Assembly (NCBI RefSeq): GCF_050948215.1
Contig: NC_135165.1
Span: forward strand, 1,600,501 to 1,664,500
Direction: 5' to 3'
DNA: 64,000 bases
Source: Halictus rubicundus
Taxonomy: Eukaryota > Arthropoda > Insecta > Hymenoptera > Halictidae
Part shown: positions 50,001 through 62,787 of the stretch, in pieces
Numbering within the stretch: the first letter of the stretch is position 1
Layout: each line of letters begins with the position of its first letter
The notes under the pieces: generated by a model
Seen by the model: only the letters and a program-made list of their open reading frames with translations
What the model was told of the DNA's origin: nothing
Database searches by the model: none
Translations under genes and position numbers: made by a program

Positions 50001-50375
50001 AACCAATAGCAACGACGAGTCGAGTACACCGGAAGAAGAGTCGCGGGAGGAAGAAATGGAGAAGCTGCGTCAACTTTGTATCCCGAAAATCACTCTTCTT
50101 CTTCACTCGGTGATGACCGAGATGAACGAGCACGCTGGATGCATACAGTTAGCGGATATCCTTGCCTCGAAGCAATATCAGCTTTACAAGGTCTTTATAT
50201 TATCAAATAAAGCCGCTAAAGATTAAACGATAATATTGTTGAATTTATATTGTTTCTTCTTTTTGTATTTCAGGTATTCCAGAAGAACAGGTTACGCGAG
50301 GTGTTTAAGAAGATCTGCGAATCCTCCCTGATCCTGATGGATCAAAAGAAAGATCCTTGGGGCTACCCGAAGTGA
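47086..50375 (+). CDS. Nup107: Nuclear pore complex protein Nup107
   Basis: Exons 47086-48180, 48286-48493, 48570-49423, 49544-49861, 49939-50190 and 50274-50375 join in phase to 942 residues, the usual length. Nup107 is a scaffold of the Nup107-160 (Y) complex, needed for pore assembly and mRNA export, and found at kinetochores in some animals. The first about 100 residues are Ser/Asn-rich and disordered. The rest is alpha-helical, with family stretches such as LTKAQALAEHCGQSWRAACL, GWIPYHDPNYKNP, GNPNRSIWKQCAWELS, YRAVYASLCGN, QYYRAV, and ALDWLIFYQSQREEAL. ATG 47086 is the first after an in-frame stop at 47020. The exon 2/3 junction works only with the donor at 48494, which gives KRVGQYYRAV. 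Confidence 0.96.
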
Positions 50376-50677
50376 ACCTCGTAGCGAAATTGTAGACGCT
50401 AATTTCAAAAGTGTACACAACGAGATTCGGATCTCATTTATCGCTAATAATCCGCATCTTCCTGTATTTTAATTGTATATGGAACAGGAGTCGGTTGTTC
50501 GGCGGATCGAGAGGTCGCAAGCACCCTGTACAAAGTCGCCTCTATCTTTTTTATAAAACCAGTTTATTGTCAACCACAAGAAGTGAATATAAAATTTGAT
50601 ACAATGTTCAATAATTCATAATCATAATATATTATATACTTCATGATTACTTAGATGCTCCTTTTTACCCAATCGTT

Positions 50678-50683
50678 AATAAA
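50678..50683 (+). terminator. Candidate Nup107 poly(A) signal
   Basis: AATAAA about 300 bases after the Nup107 stop. A weaker ATATAAA-type sequence lies at about 50588. Confidence 0.45.
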
Positions 50684-53600
50684 TGTAGCGCTGTCGAAGC
50701 TGTAGATTCAAAAACGCGTGGAGAAACGTTCGCGGAGAAAAAGGTAAAACTCAGGCGGACGAGGAGGAGGAAGGGGGATATAGAGAGAGAGATGGGAGAC
50801 AATGAACGATTATAATTATCCTGAGATACTTTCCCATTGGAGAATCAATTAATTCACCGTGACTCCACGGACTGCTAACAGCGACCGCATGCTAATCTTT
50901 CGCCATACATAATTATCCGTCGGACGTGGGTCTGCATACAATGGATAAATACGTACGAGCTCCGATTCAAATCATCGAAAGGTAATCAAAGGAAATCACG
51001 ATAGACGAAGAACGAAGGTGTTCGTGATGCGTGGCGTACATTGGAGTTTCAAACAACGGGGCCGCTCTTCGGCAACGGGCTTCTCGCGGTTCCCATCAAG
51101 GAATGAGTAGATCAATATATATATATATATATATATATATATTCTTTTAAGTATTTGTAATATTTCTTCCTTTATGAAGCTTACAATTTTGGTTAAAGTT
51201 AAAACGGTTCTCAGGTCGACACAAACAAAATTTGTACGAATGAAGTAATTGCATATTCTTCAAAGCTTTTAACTTTTTTAGGGGGAGTTCACGCGGAGAC
51301 TGGCCCGAGTTTTTCCTCCGAAGAGCGTCCCCGTGCTAATCATCTATTTTCCCAGGGGGGGTTAATGATGCTTTAACTGGCGAGAGCAGTCTTTTTTATA
51401 TTCTTTTTCCCATTATATTATTATTTATACCTCGTACTGTAACTTCGAGCTTCGAGTTTAATATGTGCAGGACACGCGCTCGCGTCCCTCTCTGCGCGGC
51501 TTTGGTGCGTATTTTGTATGCGTGTTCTCGTTTCTCTGGTTCGTTTCTCGAAAGACAGACCTCGACGCTGCAAAGTGAACTCTCTTCGCTTCTTCGATCA
51601 ACTTTACGGTACTGCGCACATTATAGACTATATCAAGGAAATCAACGCCGCTTCGCGGAATCTTCGTTCCGAAAACGAAGGAAACGAGCAAACCGGATGT
51701 CGCGCGACGTCCACACACGCTCCTCCTTCGTTCACATACTCGGTCGACATCCGACACAATTGTTCAGTCAACATCGACTCACGAAAACGCCCGAAACTCA
51801 GGGAAATGAAACGGGGAAGCTCCTCGCTTCAGGCCAGGGCTTGAAACGGTTTCGAAAATCAATATTTTTCTATGTTTTCTTTTTCTTTTCAAAAGTAGGA
51901 GCTTGATCAATGCGGAAAGTGAAGAAGAATTGGTTCCAGAACCGACGTGGAAACGAAAATTGGGAATCACAACCGAAACAGATAATGTGTATAGTTGTAA
52001 TCGATACTACAACAATTCTCAAGCCCGATTGGGAGCCCGATTGGGTTCAGGCAACGGAAATCGTCGAACAAACACTTCAGAGACACGCATACTCTAGTCA
52101 CTTAGAAAAGCTATTGAAATCTCGCTCACAACGAGAGCTTGGATCTTGAATATTCAAGCGAAACCTAAGATCCCCGGATCTAACGTGAATATGCAATATT
52201 TGACTTGCTTCGCGAAACTGCGTCGTTCCTAGGGGCGTTGCTAATTAATTTAGAATCGATTAAACGAAGACAGCGTTTTGGGAAGTCTGTTTTCTGTTCC
52301 GCAGCTTCGCGAAACAAGTTTCTTGAACATAGACGATCGAAATGCACGATCTAGGGGCGTGGGATCGATCCGGGGAATATCGTTGTTCGAGGACGAACGA
52401 AAAAAGAAAAGGAGGAATGGAAAGGACGACACGTGCAACAATACACACAGACACACGTGACCGGAAACACAGCATGCTGCAACGACGTCGTAATTCAAAC
52501 TCGTATACATCTTTGTATGCAGTCAGCAGGTTCACGATCCCGTCGATTGATCGATGGATCGTCGACAAGCGGTGCTTCCCGTGGTCCGAGAACGAGCGAT
52601 TGATCTCTCTCTTTGCGTGTTCTTCTTCTTCTAATCGATCATTCATTTTTCGTTAATCTCTCGTTAATCTTCTCGGACCGGGAAACAGCCAGACAGACAC
52701 ACGCGCACACACACGAGGATCCCGACGATTGAGTGTTGACTTTTACAGTAATACGAGTACACGATTAATAGAATTATCTTGTTGATTAACCTAGTCTAAC
52801 ACGTAAACGTTGAAAAAAACGGTTGACAATTGTTTATCGTTCTCGATAAGTGACTACGATTTATTTTTTTTCCCCTTATTCGCCGCCGAGAGCTTGATAA
52901 ATTCGCCGAAAACTCACCCCTATGACCCTCAGGACTTTTCGTCTTCGCCTCTCTGCCCGATACCTTCTCTCTCGTTATCATATTTAATTACGTGCTCTTC
53001 TCCTTCTTCTTCTTTCTTTCTTTCTTTTTTTTTTGTAATTCGCTTCTTCGTTAGCTTCTCACCACAACTAAGTTACTCGCTACGGGATACTTTCTAATCG
53101 CTAATGGGCTCGCGCGTCAGCGTGTTCGAAAACGATTTATCTACGGATATTTTGGAAATGGTACTCATGGACTCCTCCCCTTCGGCTCCTCGCACTCGTG
53201 TCTGACCGCAAACTGGCCTAATCTACTTCTCCCCCGGCCTTCAGACTTTCTTCCGGCGCGCAGGTTCGTCGATCGTCCCCCTAATTAACGCTTTCGCCTG
53301 ATCGACCATACCCGGTAACAGAAATGTTCCTCTGGCGTTGGAAAGCTCAATATTTTCGACGAAACTCGTCGTTCTCGTGGAGCCGTTATGACACTACCGG
53401 AAACGCCGAGGTTTCAGAGAGCTTCCGGGGGCTCGTTTCTATTCGCCGCGAATTCCTCCAGCGATGTCCTCCTTTGAAATGTACATCCTCGACACTTTTA
53501 ACGCAACTCGGGACGGCCTGTCGTAACAAACGAGTACTTATCGTATCCTTTTTGTACATGGTTCCACTTTCGATCGTTCTGCGCGTCACGTCGACACCGC

Positions 53601-55895
53601 TGGAGCTGAACATCGCAACGCGAGACGCGGTACAGTAATCTTGAAACCTTTTCCACGCTGGTTTACCCAAGGTTCAAGGTTCAAGGAAAGCGTGCGATCC
53701 GCCGAAAAGTACTGTCCATTTTCGTGAAAAACGAATGTCATAACTATTTCGCCGGTTTAACTGAAAGGTGAGAAAATCACTAGGAAAATAATAGAGATCG
53801 CAGGACAGATATAAAATGGAGAACCTAATTTTCGTTGAGCACGGTTCTCGAAACCTGGATAGTACTTCCCGGCGGACCAGCCGGAAAACAATGCGACTCG
53901 AATCGGTGGAAGGGAGATATATATCTCTGTGGAAAATCGCGTGGCTCGGAGGGTTTAACAGCTTCGCGTTTCCTCGTATTCCCTCGAGTTTGCCGGTGCG
54001 AGGAGCCGAAGCGCCGATACGACAAATCCCTACTCGCCATCCACGCCGTGCTCGTAAAGTGTGAAAATATATTTTACCACAAGGACAAGATTCAGAAAGA
54101 TATTCAGTTTAAAAGTCTCCGAGTATCTCTACGGTTATCGTTGAAACGAGACGATCTTCGTCGTTACATGCATATTGACAGTGTTATACAATCGGTCCGA
54201 GTTAATCGACGCATCCGCGGGAATCCGCCTCGAACGACGTTTCGCCCGCTTTATCTCCTATGACACACAATCACCATAACCGAGAATCCTCCGTTCTCCG
54301 TGGTCTTCCGCGCGATCGTTCTCGTACGATCAGAACGATCGTGCAGCGACCGAAGTCGTTTCGTTCGATTCTTCCGAAATATTCCTCAGACGGCCTTCGG
54401 GGGGAAATCAGAATGGCGCCGATCTCGGGGACGCGCGACACCGCGCTCGTTAACTTTAACTCATTCCCGTAAAACGTTCGCTGTTTTCTGTTCGGAGAAC
54501 GTCCCGAAGCTTTTGCCGGAGACATCTTAAGATAGGGATATGTTCGATAAGGATATGTCTGCGAAAGCAATTCGATATGAACGGAGAATTATGAGAGAGA
54601 CTGGCCCTCCGCAGCTCCGCAAAATGGCGACGCAACCGCCCGCGAACGCTTCAGGAGCTTCCTACGAGTTTGTACAAAAATAACAACTCGCGAATGGAAC
54701 GTTGCGACTTTGAGCAAACTTATTCTAACTGAACCTTGATCAAATCAGTTTCAGCAGGATTTTGCTATAAATCGGTAGATCAATTTCTGCGCACATTCCT
54801 AAGCTTCGCACGCTTGGTATCCTCGATTTCACCCTGGACAAGTGTAACCCATTCGTTGAGATACCAAATTCAATACCAAATACAACTGTTTCTATGTTAT
54901 GTCTTCTGTTTCTTTAAAATATTTTCTTGTTAAAGGAAAAGGTTTGGATCGTCTAGGGTTAGATCTGAACGCGGCAACCGGAAGCTGCTTCGGCCAGCAA
55001 AGACAGTAGCTCTCGACGAGGAACGTTCTCGCAAGGTATTTAGACAGCTGGGCCGCCATTTATTTTTTCAGCGTCTAGGAAGATGGAATTATATTCCACC
55101 GCCTCGGGTCTGTTCGCGAGATCGGCGCGTCGAAGGAAAAATTTACATGGAACGCTATCTGGACCTTAACTACCACACGAGACATAAAATCAGAGACATA
55201 ATAGTTTAACCGACGATCCGTGGGGGCCGATCGACGAGGGACCGATCCCGATCGATCGGCGCCTCGATCGTCCTCTCACGCGCTCATCCCGTCTCCCTTT
55301 ATCTTCTTCCGATCGACAGATCGCGGACCAGGCGAATCAACGCGAGAGATCCACGAACCGGCGATCGCGCACACCGGAAAAACAAGGTAGGGTCTTTTCC
55401 CTCGATTACGCTATTATTTGCTCCTTAACCGCTAACAACTTGAGGGACTCGTAAGCCGGGCTGCTCTCCGCGACGCGACGGTTCGGACCGGTGGTCGCCT
55501 AACCGCTGACTATCCTACTAGAGTGAAAAACGAGAGACAGTCAGAGACAAAGATAGAGAAACGGTAAAGGGTCAATGGGACGAGATAGAAAGATATACAA
55601 CTTTACGCTATTTAATCCTCATTTAGCTATTAATCCTCGAGAGCTCCTCCCCCCCGCGCCCCGTTTGTATATCTGTACATTCATATTACAATTAGCAGGC
55701 TTATTCAGGATACACGAGCCCTCTCCCCGACCTTTGTACAGTTGTACCTCGAATAATTGATCCGTACAGAGACCTCTGCTCGCTCGAAACGCCTCGAGAG
55801 ATCTATATATCGTCGACAAACTTTGCGCAGGCCGCGCGCGCGCGCGACACACGTCGTCCCGGCCTCGTTTGTACTTAAAGGAATTGAGAGTACAG

Positions 55896-58800
55896 TTATT
55901 GTCCGATTAGTCTAAAAACTGGGAATGGTGAACCGTATCCGCATACGTCGAAGTCCAACGATCCGCTCCACCGGCCCGAGAAAAAATATATGTAGAATTC
56001 TTTCCTCTATCATGCGAATAGATTTAATATATTAACTTGGTAATTATTGTTCGAACAGGGTCGACTTTCGCGTGTACACGATTATTGTCCTAGAATGAAC
56101 CCTTCTCCCCCCCCCCCCCCGCGCGACTGGACACCAAAAATGGCTGCCGAAAACGGGAGCCACCGGTCCGACCGATCCCGCGGGAGCAGCCCTCCGCCGT
56201 TAATCCAATCCGGCAAGTCGGTACTCTTTATTATTGTCGTTCACAGAAGTAGGAGTTTGTATCCACTTACGTGCTAGAAAACTCCCCGACTCGCTTCGAA
56301 AAACGAAAACGAACGCAGACCGGACGAAAAGGGGAGAGGAAGAGGGGCCCGGGAACGGGGTGTACAGGAGCGGAAACATAAACGGGACTATTCTTCTCCA
56401 AGGCAACGCGACGCGACAACCGACTCACACCACCTTCGAACCACCCGGTAGCTTCGAGACGATTATTGTCAACTCGTCACCAGACTGCGAGTCTTCATGC
56501 GAAATGCCTCGTTCTTTTCTTCGTTAATACTAGCAGAATTTATCTCGCAGACTTTTCCGTTAAAATGTTCGATCAAACGTACCTCCCCTATATTAACCCT
56601 TTGCACTCGAGTGGTGACTCTGGAGCACCACTAAAAATTGTTGTGGCATTGTTTGAAAGAAATTAAAAAAACTATTACAAAATTTGTATTCAATTGATTA
56701 CTAAAGATTTAAATATTATATGTAGAAGTCGGATCGGTTTCGTATGATTAAAACGAAAATATTCTGAGACGGAAGAAAAATTTCGTTTTAGAATGAAAAT
56801 AGCGCCGAGCGCAAAGGGTTAATTTAGTGGATTTGTTCTGCTTAGTTTTTCTCACCGATGCGTAAAATCTGCAGTCTGATTACCGGCATTTCTGTGTGAT
56901 TTATTGTACGCAGTCTCGCTTTTTATAATGATACACGCGAATGGTCAATTCGAAGAATGGCACGTGCGAGTCGGACGTGAGTCGCGGACGCCGGAAAACA
57001 GTTGTTCGATCCCCTTGGAGAATCGCCGTCGAGTATGCCAGCCCGGATATATCGGGGTTATTGTCGCTCAGCTTACTTAACGGGTGTTCCCGAAAGTAGC
57101 CCTAATTAGTTCCCTAATTAGAAGCTGCCTCATTCGACGCGGCTACGGGAGATGACGGTGCACTGGTCGCTCGTATGATCACACTTTAGCTTTCATTTTC
57201 TTTTCCTTTTGCTTCCACCGATTTGCAAGAACAAGCAGCTCCTCCAATTGCTGTGTTGATGAGTGCGAAAACTTCGGGGCTTGGACCAGTGGAACTATAA
57301 AATTAGTTTTATATTACGGATTTTGTATTGTAGAGATTTTGGATTCGAATCACGCACGAACTCAATTTACTCGGAGAAATTATGGACCGAAAAAATACCA
57401 AGTTGAAGTATGGCCGTCTAGAGAAAGAAAATGTCCACCGAGCGACGAGTGCGGTGACCAGCAGCCAAATGACATTAATTTTCCAAGTGCCTCTCTCTCT
57501 CTTTATATGTATACACGTACCTCATGTTTATGCATGTATGTTTAATATATGTATATGTATATGTATATATTTATATGTAATGTATATGTTAAGTATGCGT
57601 ATGCAGTTAAATACATACTGGTCTTCGTACGATAAGCAATCGGAATTGCGAAGAATTTTTCGCTGCTGAGAATTTTGAGGACGCCCCGTTACTTAGAATC
57701 TGGACACACCGGAAGTATCGAGAGTCTGGTTCCCGAAAAAGAGGTCCGCGGACCTCCGTCTTCCTGGATTGATTATGTATTTCTCTGATTTCTTGGTTGT
57801 ACGTTCCTCGCGTTTTCCTCGAACAAATCTGATTACAGGAATAACTCTCCCGTTCGTCTACGAACTTTCATAATTATACAAGTATCACCGAATTCCATCC
57901 GGAGCGCAGAGATAGGCACAGAGACACTACGAACGAAGGGTTGAATCGATTTGAAATAATTATTTACACCGTGCAACGGAAGATACGAATAATTCCCTCG
58001 CTGTTCCCTATCTCTGACACGCTCGCGGTTCCTAGAATAAAATTTCTTAAAAACTCTAATCGCGCGTTCGTTACGAAAATTTTTCTTTAACGCGAACGGA
58101 CCAGTTCCTAAGTACTCGAGGGGCATCGCCTGTCCGAGTGGCTCCTAATTCGTGTAATTAAACAAGTTTCATTATCTGTACCCAAGGCACATTTTAACTT
58201 TCATTCCGTTTTAGGAAGGTCCACTCTATAGTATGTACATATTATAGCATTGTTACACGTACAAGGGGAATAGTTCACAACTGTGTCACCCTTAACTCGC
58301 GCGCAGCACCGATCATAACTAATCTCCGAACCCTCGCTACAATAATTAACAATTTTTATTGCACGATGCCTGGCGGTCCCAGGCATCCTCAGGAAACGTT
58401 CGTTGAAACGTTTGTTAATTCTAACAGCCAAGAATTGTTCAGAACGTACGTAACTTCGTGATACGTAACGTTGTGATCAGAAAGTACGTAACTTCAAACG
58501 AAACTGAATAAATTATTTTCACGCGTAACTTTTATCCCCGGTCCACGAGTTCCCCAATCATTTTCTTCCAGTAATTGGCACGGTTGTTGTCTAGCGATTG
58601 TTGTCTGTCGAACGATTATGACCGGTGCCGTGTGCCACAAGTTCCGCGGCGTTGTACATGATTCATGTTTCACTCAACGATTCCCTCGCTCACGTCGTTC
58701 TGACGCTACCCTACGTATTATTGTCAAGTCGACAGCATTTATATAAATGTATACCTTAACGGCTACTCGATTCATTAATGTTACATTATACTCGACTGTA

Positions 58801-58991
58801 GCTTTGTGCAAAATTTACATTGTACATCACGTACCGTCGACAAAGCGGCCCGATCCGACCGCCCGCCGGCCATCGCGCTACCTTATTTTCCCTGTCGACG
58901 ACCATGATCGATATTCCCCCACCCCCCTCCCGCCCCTGAACGACATTATTGTCAAATACTTTCGATCTGTTTCCTGATTACGTTTATTGTC
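55896..58991. repeat. Eight dispersed TTATTGTC octamers
   Basis: Exact TTATTGTC lies at 55896, 56082, 56231, 56463, 57058, 58718, 58946 and 58984, all on the plus strand. Flanks differ, so they are not copies of a longer repeat. A ninth lies at 50568. On the minus strand the motif reads GACAATAA. Function is unknown. Confidence 0.7.
56593..56822. repeat. TTAA-type MITE, TTAACCCTTTGCACTCG family
   Basis: It starts TTAACCCTTTGCACTCGAG and ends GCGCCGAGCGCAAAGGGTTAA less a base or two of symmetry. The interior GAGCACCACTAAAAATTGTT matches 61899-62110 closely. Confidence 0.8.
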
Positions 58992-59164
58992 ACCGATCTT
59001 CGATCGTCATTCTCTTTTCTCCCCGCTCCCCAAGTCAGTCCCTTAAAATATATATATATATGTGTGTGTACTTAAACGTTAAAAATCACTTCTCGGATTC
59101 TCGTTTCACTTGCGGGGCTTTGAAACGTGCGTACTTGTATCGTTAACGTACCGTATGCACTTGT

Positions 59165-59266
59165 GTACGCATATTATATATACATATATATACACATATA
59201 TGTATATATCCATAATATACATGTATGTATGTATATGTATAGGTTTAATATGTATTTGTATATATA

Positions 59267-59299
<33 letters not shown>

Positions 59300-59325
59300 A
59301 AATATACATATACATATGTATACCG
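59165..59325. repeat. TA/TG-rich microsatellite
   Basis: Alternating TATA, TATG and TGTA runs, including several TATG tetramers. Open frames rich in Tyr/Ile/Met on both strands here are translations of the repeat. Confidence 0.9.
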
Positions 59326-59506
59326 TATAATACGAAATATTGAATCTGATAGATCTTAAAAATATTCTGCTAATCTTCTTACCTTTAGATTAAACCTTAC
59401 GAGCTAAGTACTTTCATACAACCTTGTATCGTTTGATCAACCGAGTCTGGTATTTGCGTTTCCGATTTTTTTCTCCTTTTTCTATTTTCTTTTTCTCTTT
59501 CTTTCT

Positions 59507-59549
<43 letters not shown>

Positions 59550-59725
59550 GCTTGTCTGTCTTCATGTTAATTTGTTACCATCGTCGTTGCGTGTCAGGCG
59601 AGTCGTGTGTCCGTCCCCACCCCCGTTGCGTCCTTCTGTTTTTCGTTTCTATTCGCCAACCCCGCGTCCTCCGAATTCCTCAGCCACCACTCTTCTCTCG
59701 CGCGGCTCTCTGGCCGTCAATGGAT

Positions 59726-62700
59726 TCATCTCAAGAGACTCAGGAGACCGAGGACCAACGATGCGACCATCGTCAAGGTCGGCAGCGTTGTGCACGCGCC
59801 GCCGACCACCTGTATCTTCCAGCCCATGTTGTCGTGCGAGTAACACTGACGGAATAGAAAGGTTCTCGTTAATAAATCGTGCCATTCTGCAAAGCGTTTC
59901 TTGCACGGAAGTGTCGCGCACCTGGTAGTACACCTCATCGGGGGTGTCTTCGTCGACGGTCCACACGAGCTCGCCCGGTTCGCCCTGGTCGCACTCGAGC
60001 CGGAGGGTTTCGAAGAAATCCTTGAACGTCTTCGTGTCCGAGCTCGTGTCGACCGTCTTATGAACCCATTTGCAGAAGCGGCCGGCCGCAGTCGGTTCGG
60101 GGTAGCCCTCCGCGTCGAATTTCACCCCGGCGTACACCTTCTCGTTCGCTCGATCCTCTTCGCTTTTCTTACCGTAACCGCCCTTTCGACTGCTCGTGAT
60201 GTACAAGGGATGGTACCTGCAACATCCACAGTCAGAACACAGATTCGCACCGTAGCAGGTTTCGCGCGTGGTAAAACTTCGAACTTCAAAAGGGCCAATT
60301 TGATTTATGATGAGGGTGAATTTGGTCTGCGCGAGGGGGTTCATTCGCAGGAATCTGTATAATTAGCGTCGAATTATTCGAACAATTCGAATTGGGAACA
60401 GTGGCTGGTCCCCACGAATTCCGACGCAATCATCGAATATTGACCGGTCGCTGACGATTCGAGTTTCTAGTCACCTGTCCATGTTGGTGGTATCGTTCCC
60501 GCCCTCCACTATGAACGTGTAGGTCTGCCCTCTTTCGACGATCAGCTTGGGGACCAGCAGGTCGTTCATGTACCAGGCGACGTCGCCGGAAGGCTGCCCT
60601 GCGATAAAACGATCCGTCAGTTTCGATTGTCTGTCATAATAATTGGACTAGCAAATAAAAAGCTTGCTACAGTTGTCCAAGCGGTCCCTGGTTATTCTAA
60701 CGAAGTTTGGATTCAGAAAGACTACTCGACCGGGGGTAGCAAAGTTGTACACGGTCCTCGAATGAAGAAAAATATAAATTTCCATGGAAGTGGAAGGGTA
60801 CCGCTTGGACGAGACTCGGGAAGGGGTCTCTCAGCGATTGTTACCGGTGATCATCGAGTATCCCTTCTTGCCGCCGGTGGGACCTATCCTGGCGTTGAAC
60901 GTGGTCTCGTTGCTGATGACCAACAGCGGCCAGGACTTCGGATCGGGCAGGTCCGGCAGGTTGTAGAGGGAGTTGGTGCACTTGCGGTCGTTCTTCGACG
61001 TGAAATCGATACGAATGTTCCCGGTCGTCTTGTCGATGTTCTCGTGGGCGTTCGCCTCTCCTGTCGCGTTCAAAGGTCCTATCGCCGCGATCACGCTCGT
61101 CTCGTAGCTCGGAATCATTTTGTCCCTCTCTGGCTCGTTGGTGCTCAGCGGTCTCGTGTAGGTCACTGAAAATCATTGGGACGTTATTACTCTGTTCCCA
61201 TTGCAGGGAGGATCGCAGGGTTTTTGGTTCTCTAACAATCCATAAAAACGCAAGCGGTGTCTTTTGTTTGTGCAACTTTCCCCCGCGGTTTCTGTGGGGG
61301 CAGTTCGCAGGTGGATAGGGGCTGGTGGCACACCTGTGGTCACTCCGTTCCTCCTCTCGCCGTGCACGTAGACGGCGTCGTTCTTGCCCCCTATTCTCTT
61401 GTCGGGGCACACGCCCTGCCGGCCGTCGCACTGAGCGTACGCGGATATGTAGTAGTCCTCGGCGATGAACTCGCCGGTCTTGTTGTCGTAAGCGACCACG
61501 ACCACGTCTCCCCCGATCATTTCAGACCTGCCGTCGGTGCCGGACAGGCCGAACATGATGTACTGGTCCTCGCGGATGCGACCCGACACCCTGATCTGTA
61601 TGTCGTCGTCGATGATCTCCCATTGCACCTGCACCCGACCGTCCAGCATCTGCTTGCAGTTCGTCAGCTCCCTCAGCGTCGGCGGCGGCGGCGGTGGCGG
61701 CGGACTGCGAGTCTGAAAACGCGCCCCAGAGGACTCTCTTCAAACACCATAACTGCACCGGCAACGGCACACTGTGTCCATCGGGCCGAGTCGGGAAATC
61801 GTTTCCGGCTATCAACTTTACTCGCAGATGCGCAACAAGTACAGGGATACGTCTCGATACACGGCCATTAATACTCGGACACTCTTGACAAGATGATTTC
61901 AACCCTTAGCACTCTGAAGCACCACTGGAAATTGTTGTGGCAATATTTCAAGGAAATTGCAAAAAATATTACAAAATTTGTACTCAATTGATTACTAAAC
62001 ATTTCAATGTTATATGTGGAAATCGAATCAGTTTCGTACGAATCAAATGAAAATATTCGAAGACGGAAGAAAAATTTAGAGTTAAAATAGCGCCGAGTGG
62101 AAAGGGTTAATACTGAACAGGGTTAACACTAGGTTTACGGAGCACTAAAAATGACTATTTCACGTTACTTTAGAAGACACTGTCGTGGCGCAGTGGTCAG
62201 GGTGCTAGTTTTCGACGAAAACGTCCAAGGTGTTCGAATCTCGTTCGGGTAAGATAAAATACTGTTTTCAAATACATTACTTTACAAAAATAACATGATC
62301 GTATCTATCAAAATTTGTGAGTTCATCTTATTATAAGAATATATATCCAAAGAAATCAATTTGTTAAATAATTCCTCATGGATGCAACTTTACAATCTCA
62401 ATATTCGTAAATTGAAAATATTAGTATCCGCCATTTTAACGAGTCCCGTAAATCTAGTGTTAAGATAGTTTCCGACTCGACCTCTGATGTACGTACAACA
62501 TTGATCACACCGTGAGAGATATACATATATGCACTGTGTGTAGTGTTCAATTTCGATTGAATGACAGCTAAGTTTGAGAGGGTGTGTGTTGTGTACACTT
62601 TCTTTGCGTTACTTACAGGATTGTACCACCAATGCGGCTATCCCCGGCAAAATGATATGAGATTAATTCAACTTTTCAACATTTCGACAATTAATAGGTC

Positions 62701-62729
62701 GCTAAGCTTGCAATGAAGTACAGAAAGAG

Positions 62730-62787
<58 letters not shown>

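Larger units (their letters stand above)
50376..59725. other. Long region without a supported exon
   Basis: About 9.3 kb between Nup107 and the Skeletor stop codon. It could hold a long Skeletor 3' untranslated region, regulatory DNA or a non-coding transcript. Open frames of up to 147 codons show no domain I recognise. Contents: AATAAA at 50678-50683 (probable Nup107 poly(A) signal), a TA run near 51113-51141, a C run near 56107, a TTAA element at 56593-56822, eight copies of TTATTGTC between 55896 and 58991, TA/TG-rich repeats at 59046-59325, and (CT)n at 59507-59545. Confidence 0.5.

Noticed and set aside
62176..62250. A functional tRNA gene
   Set aside because: A- and B-boxes are present but the acceptor and T-arm stems do not pair, and target-site duplications show a retro-insert.
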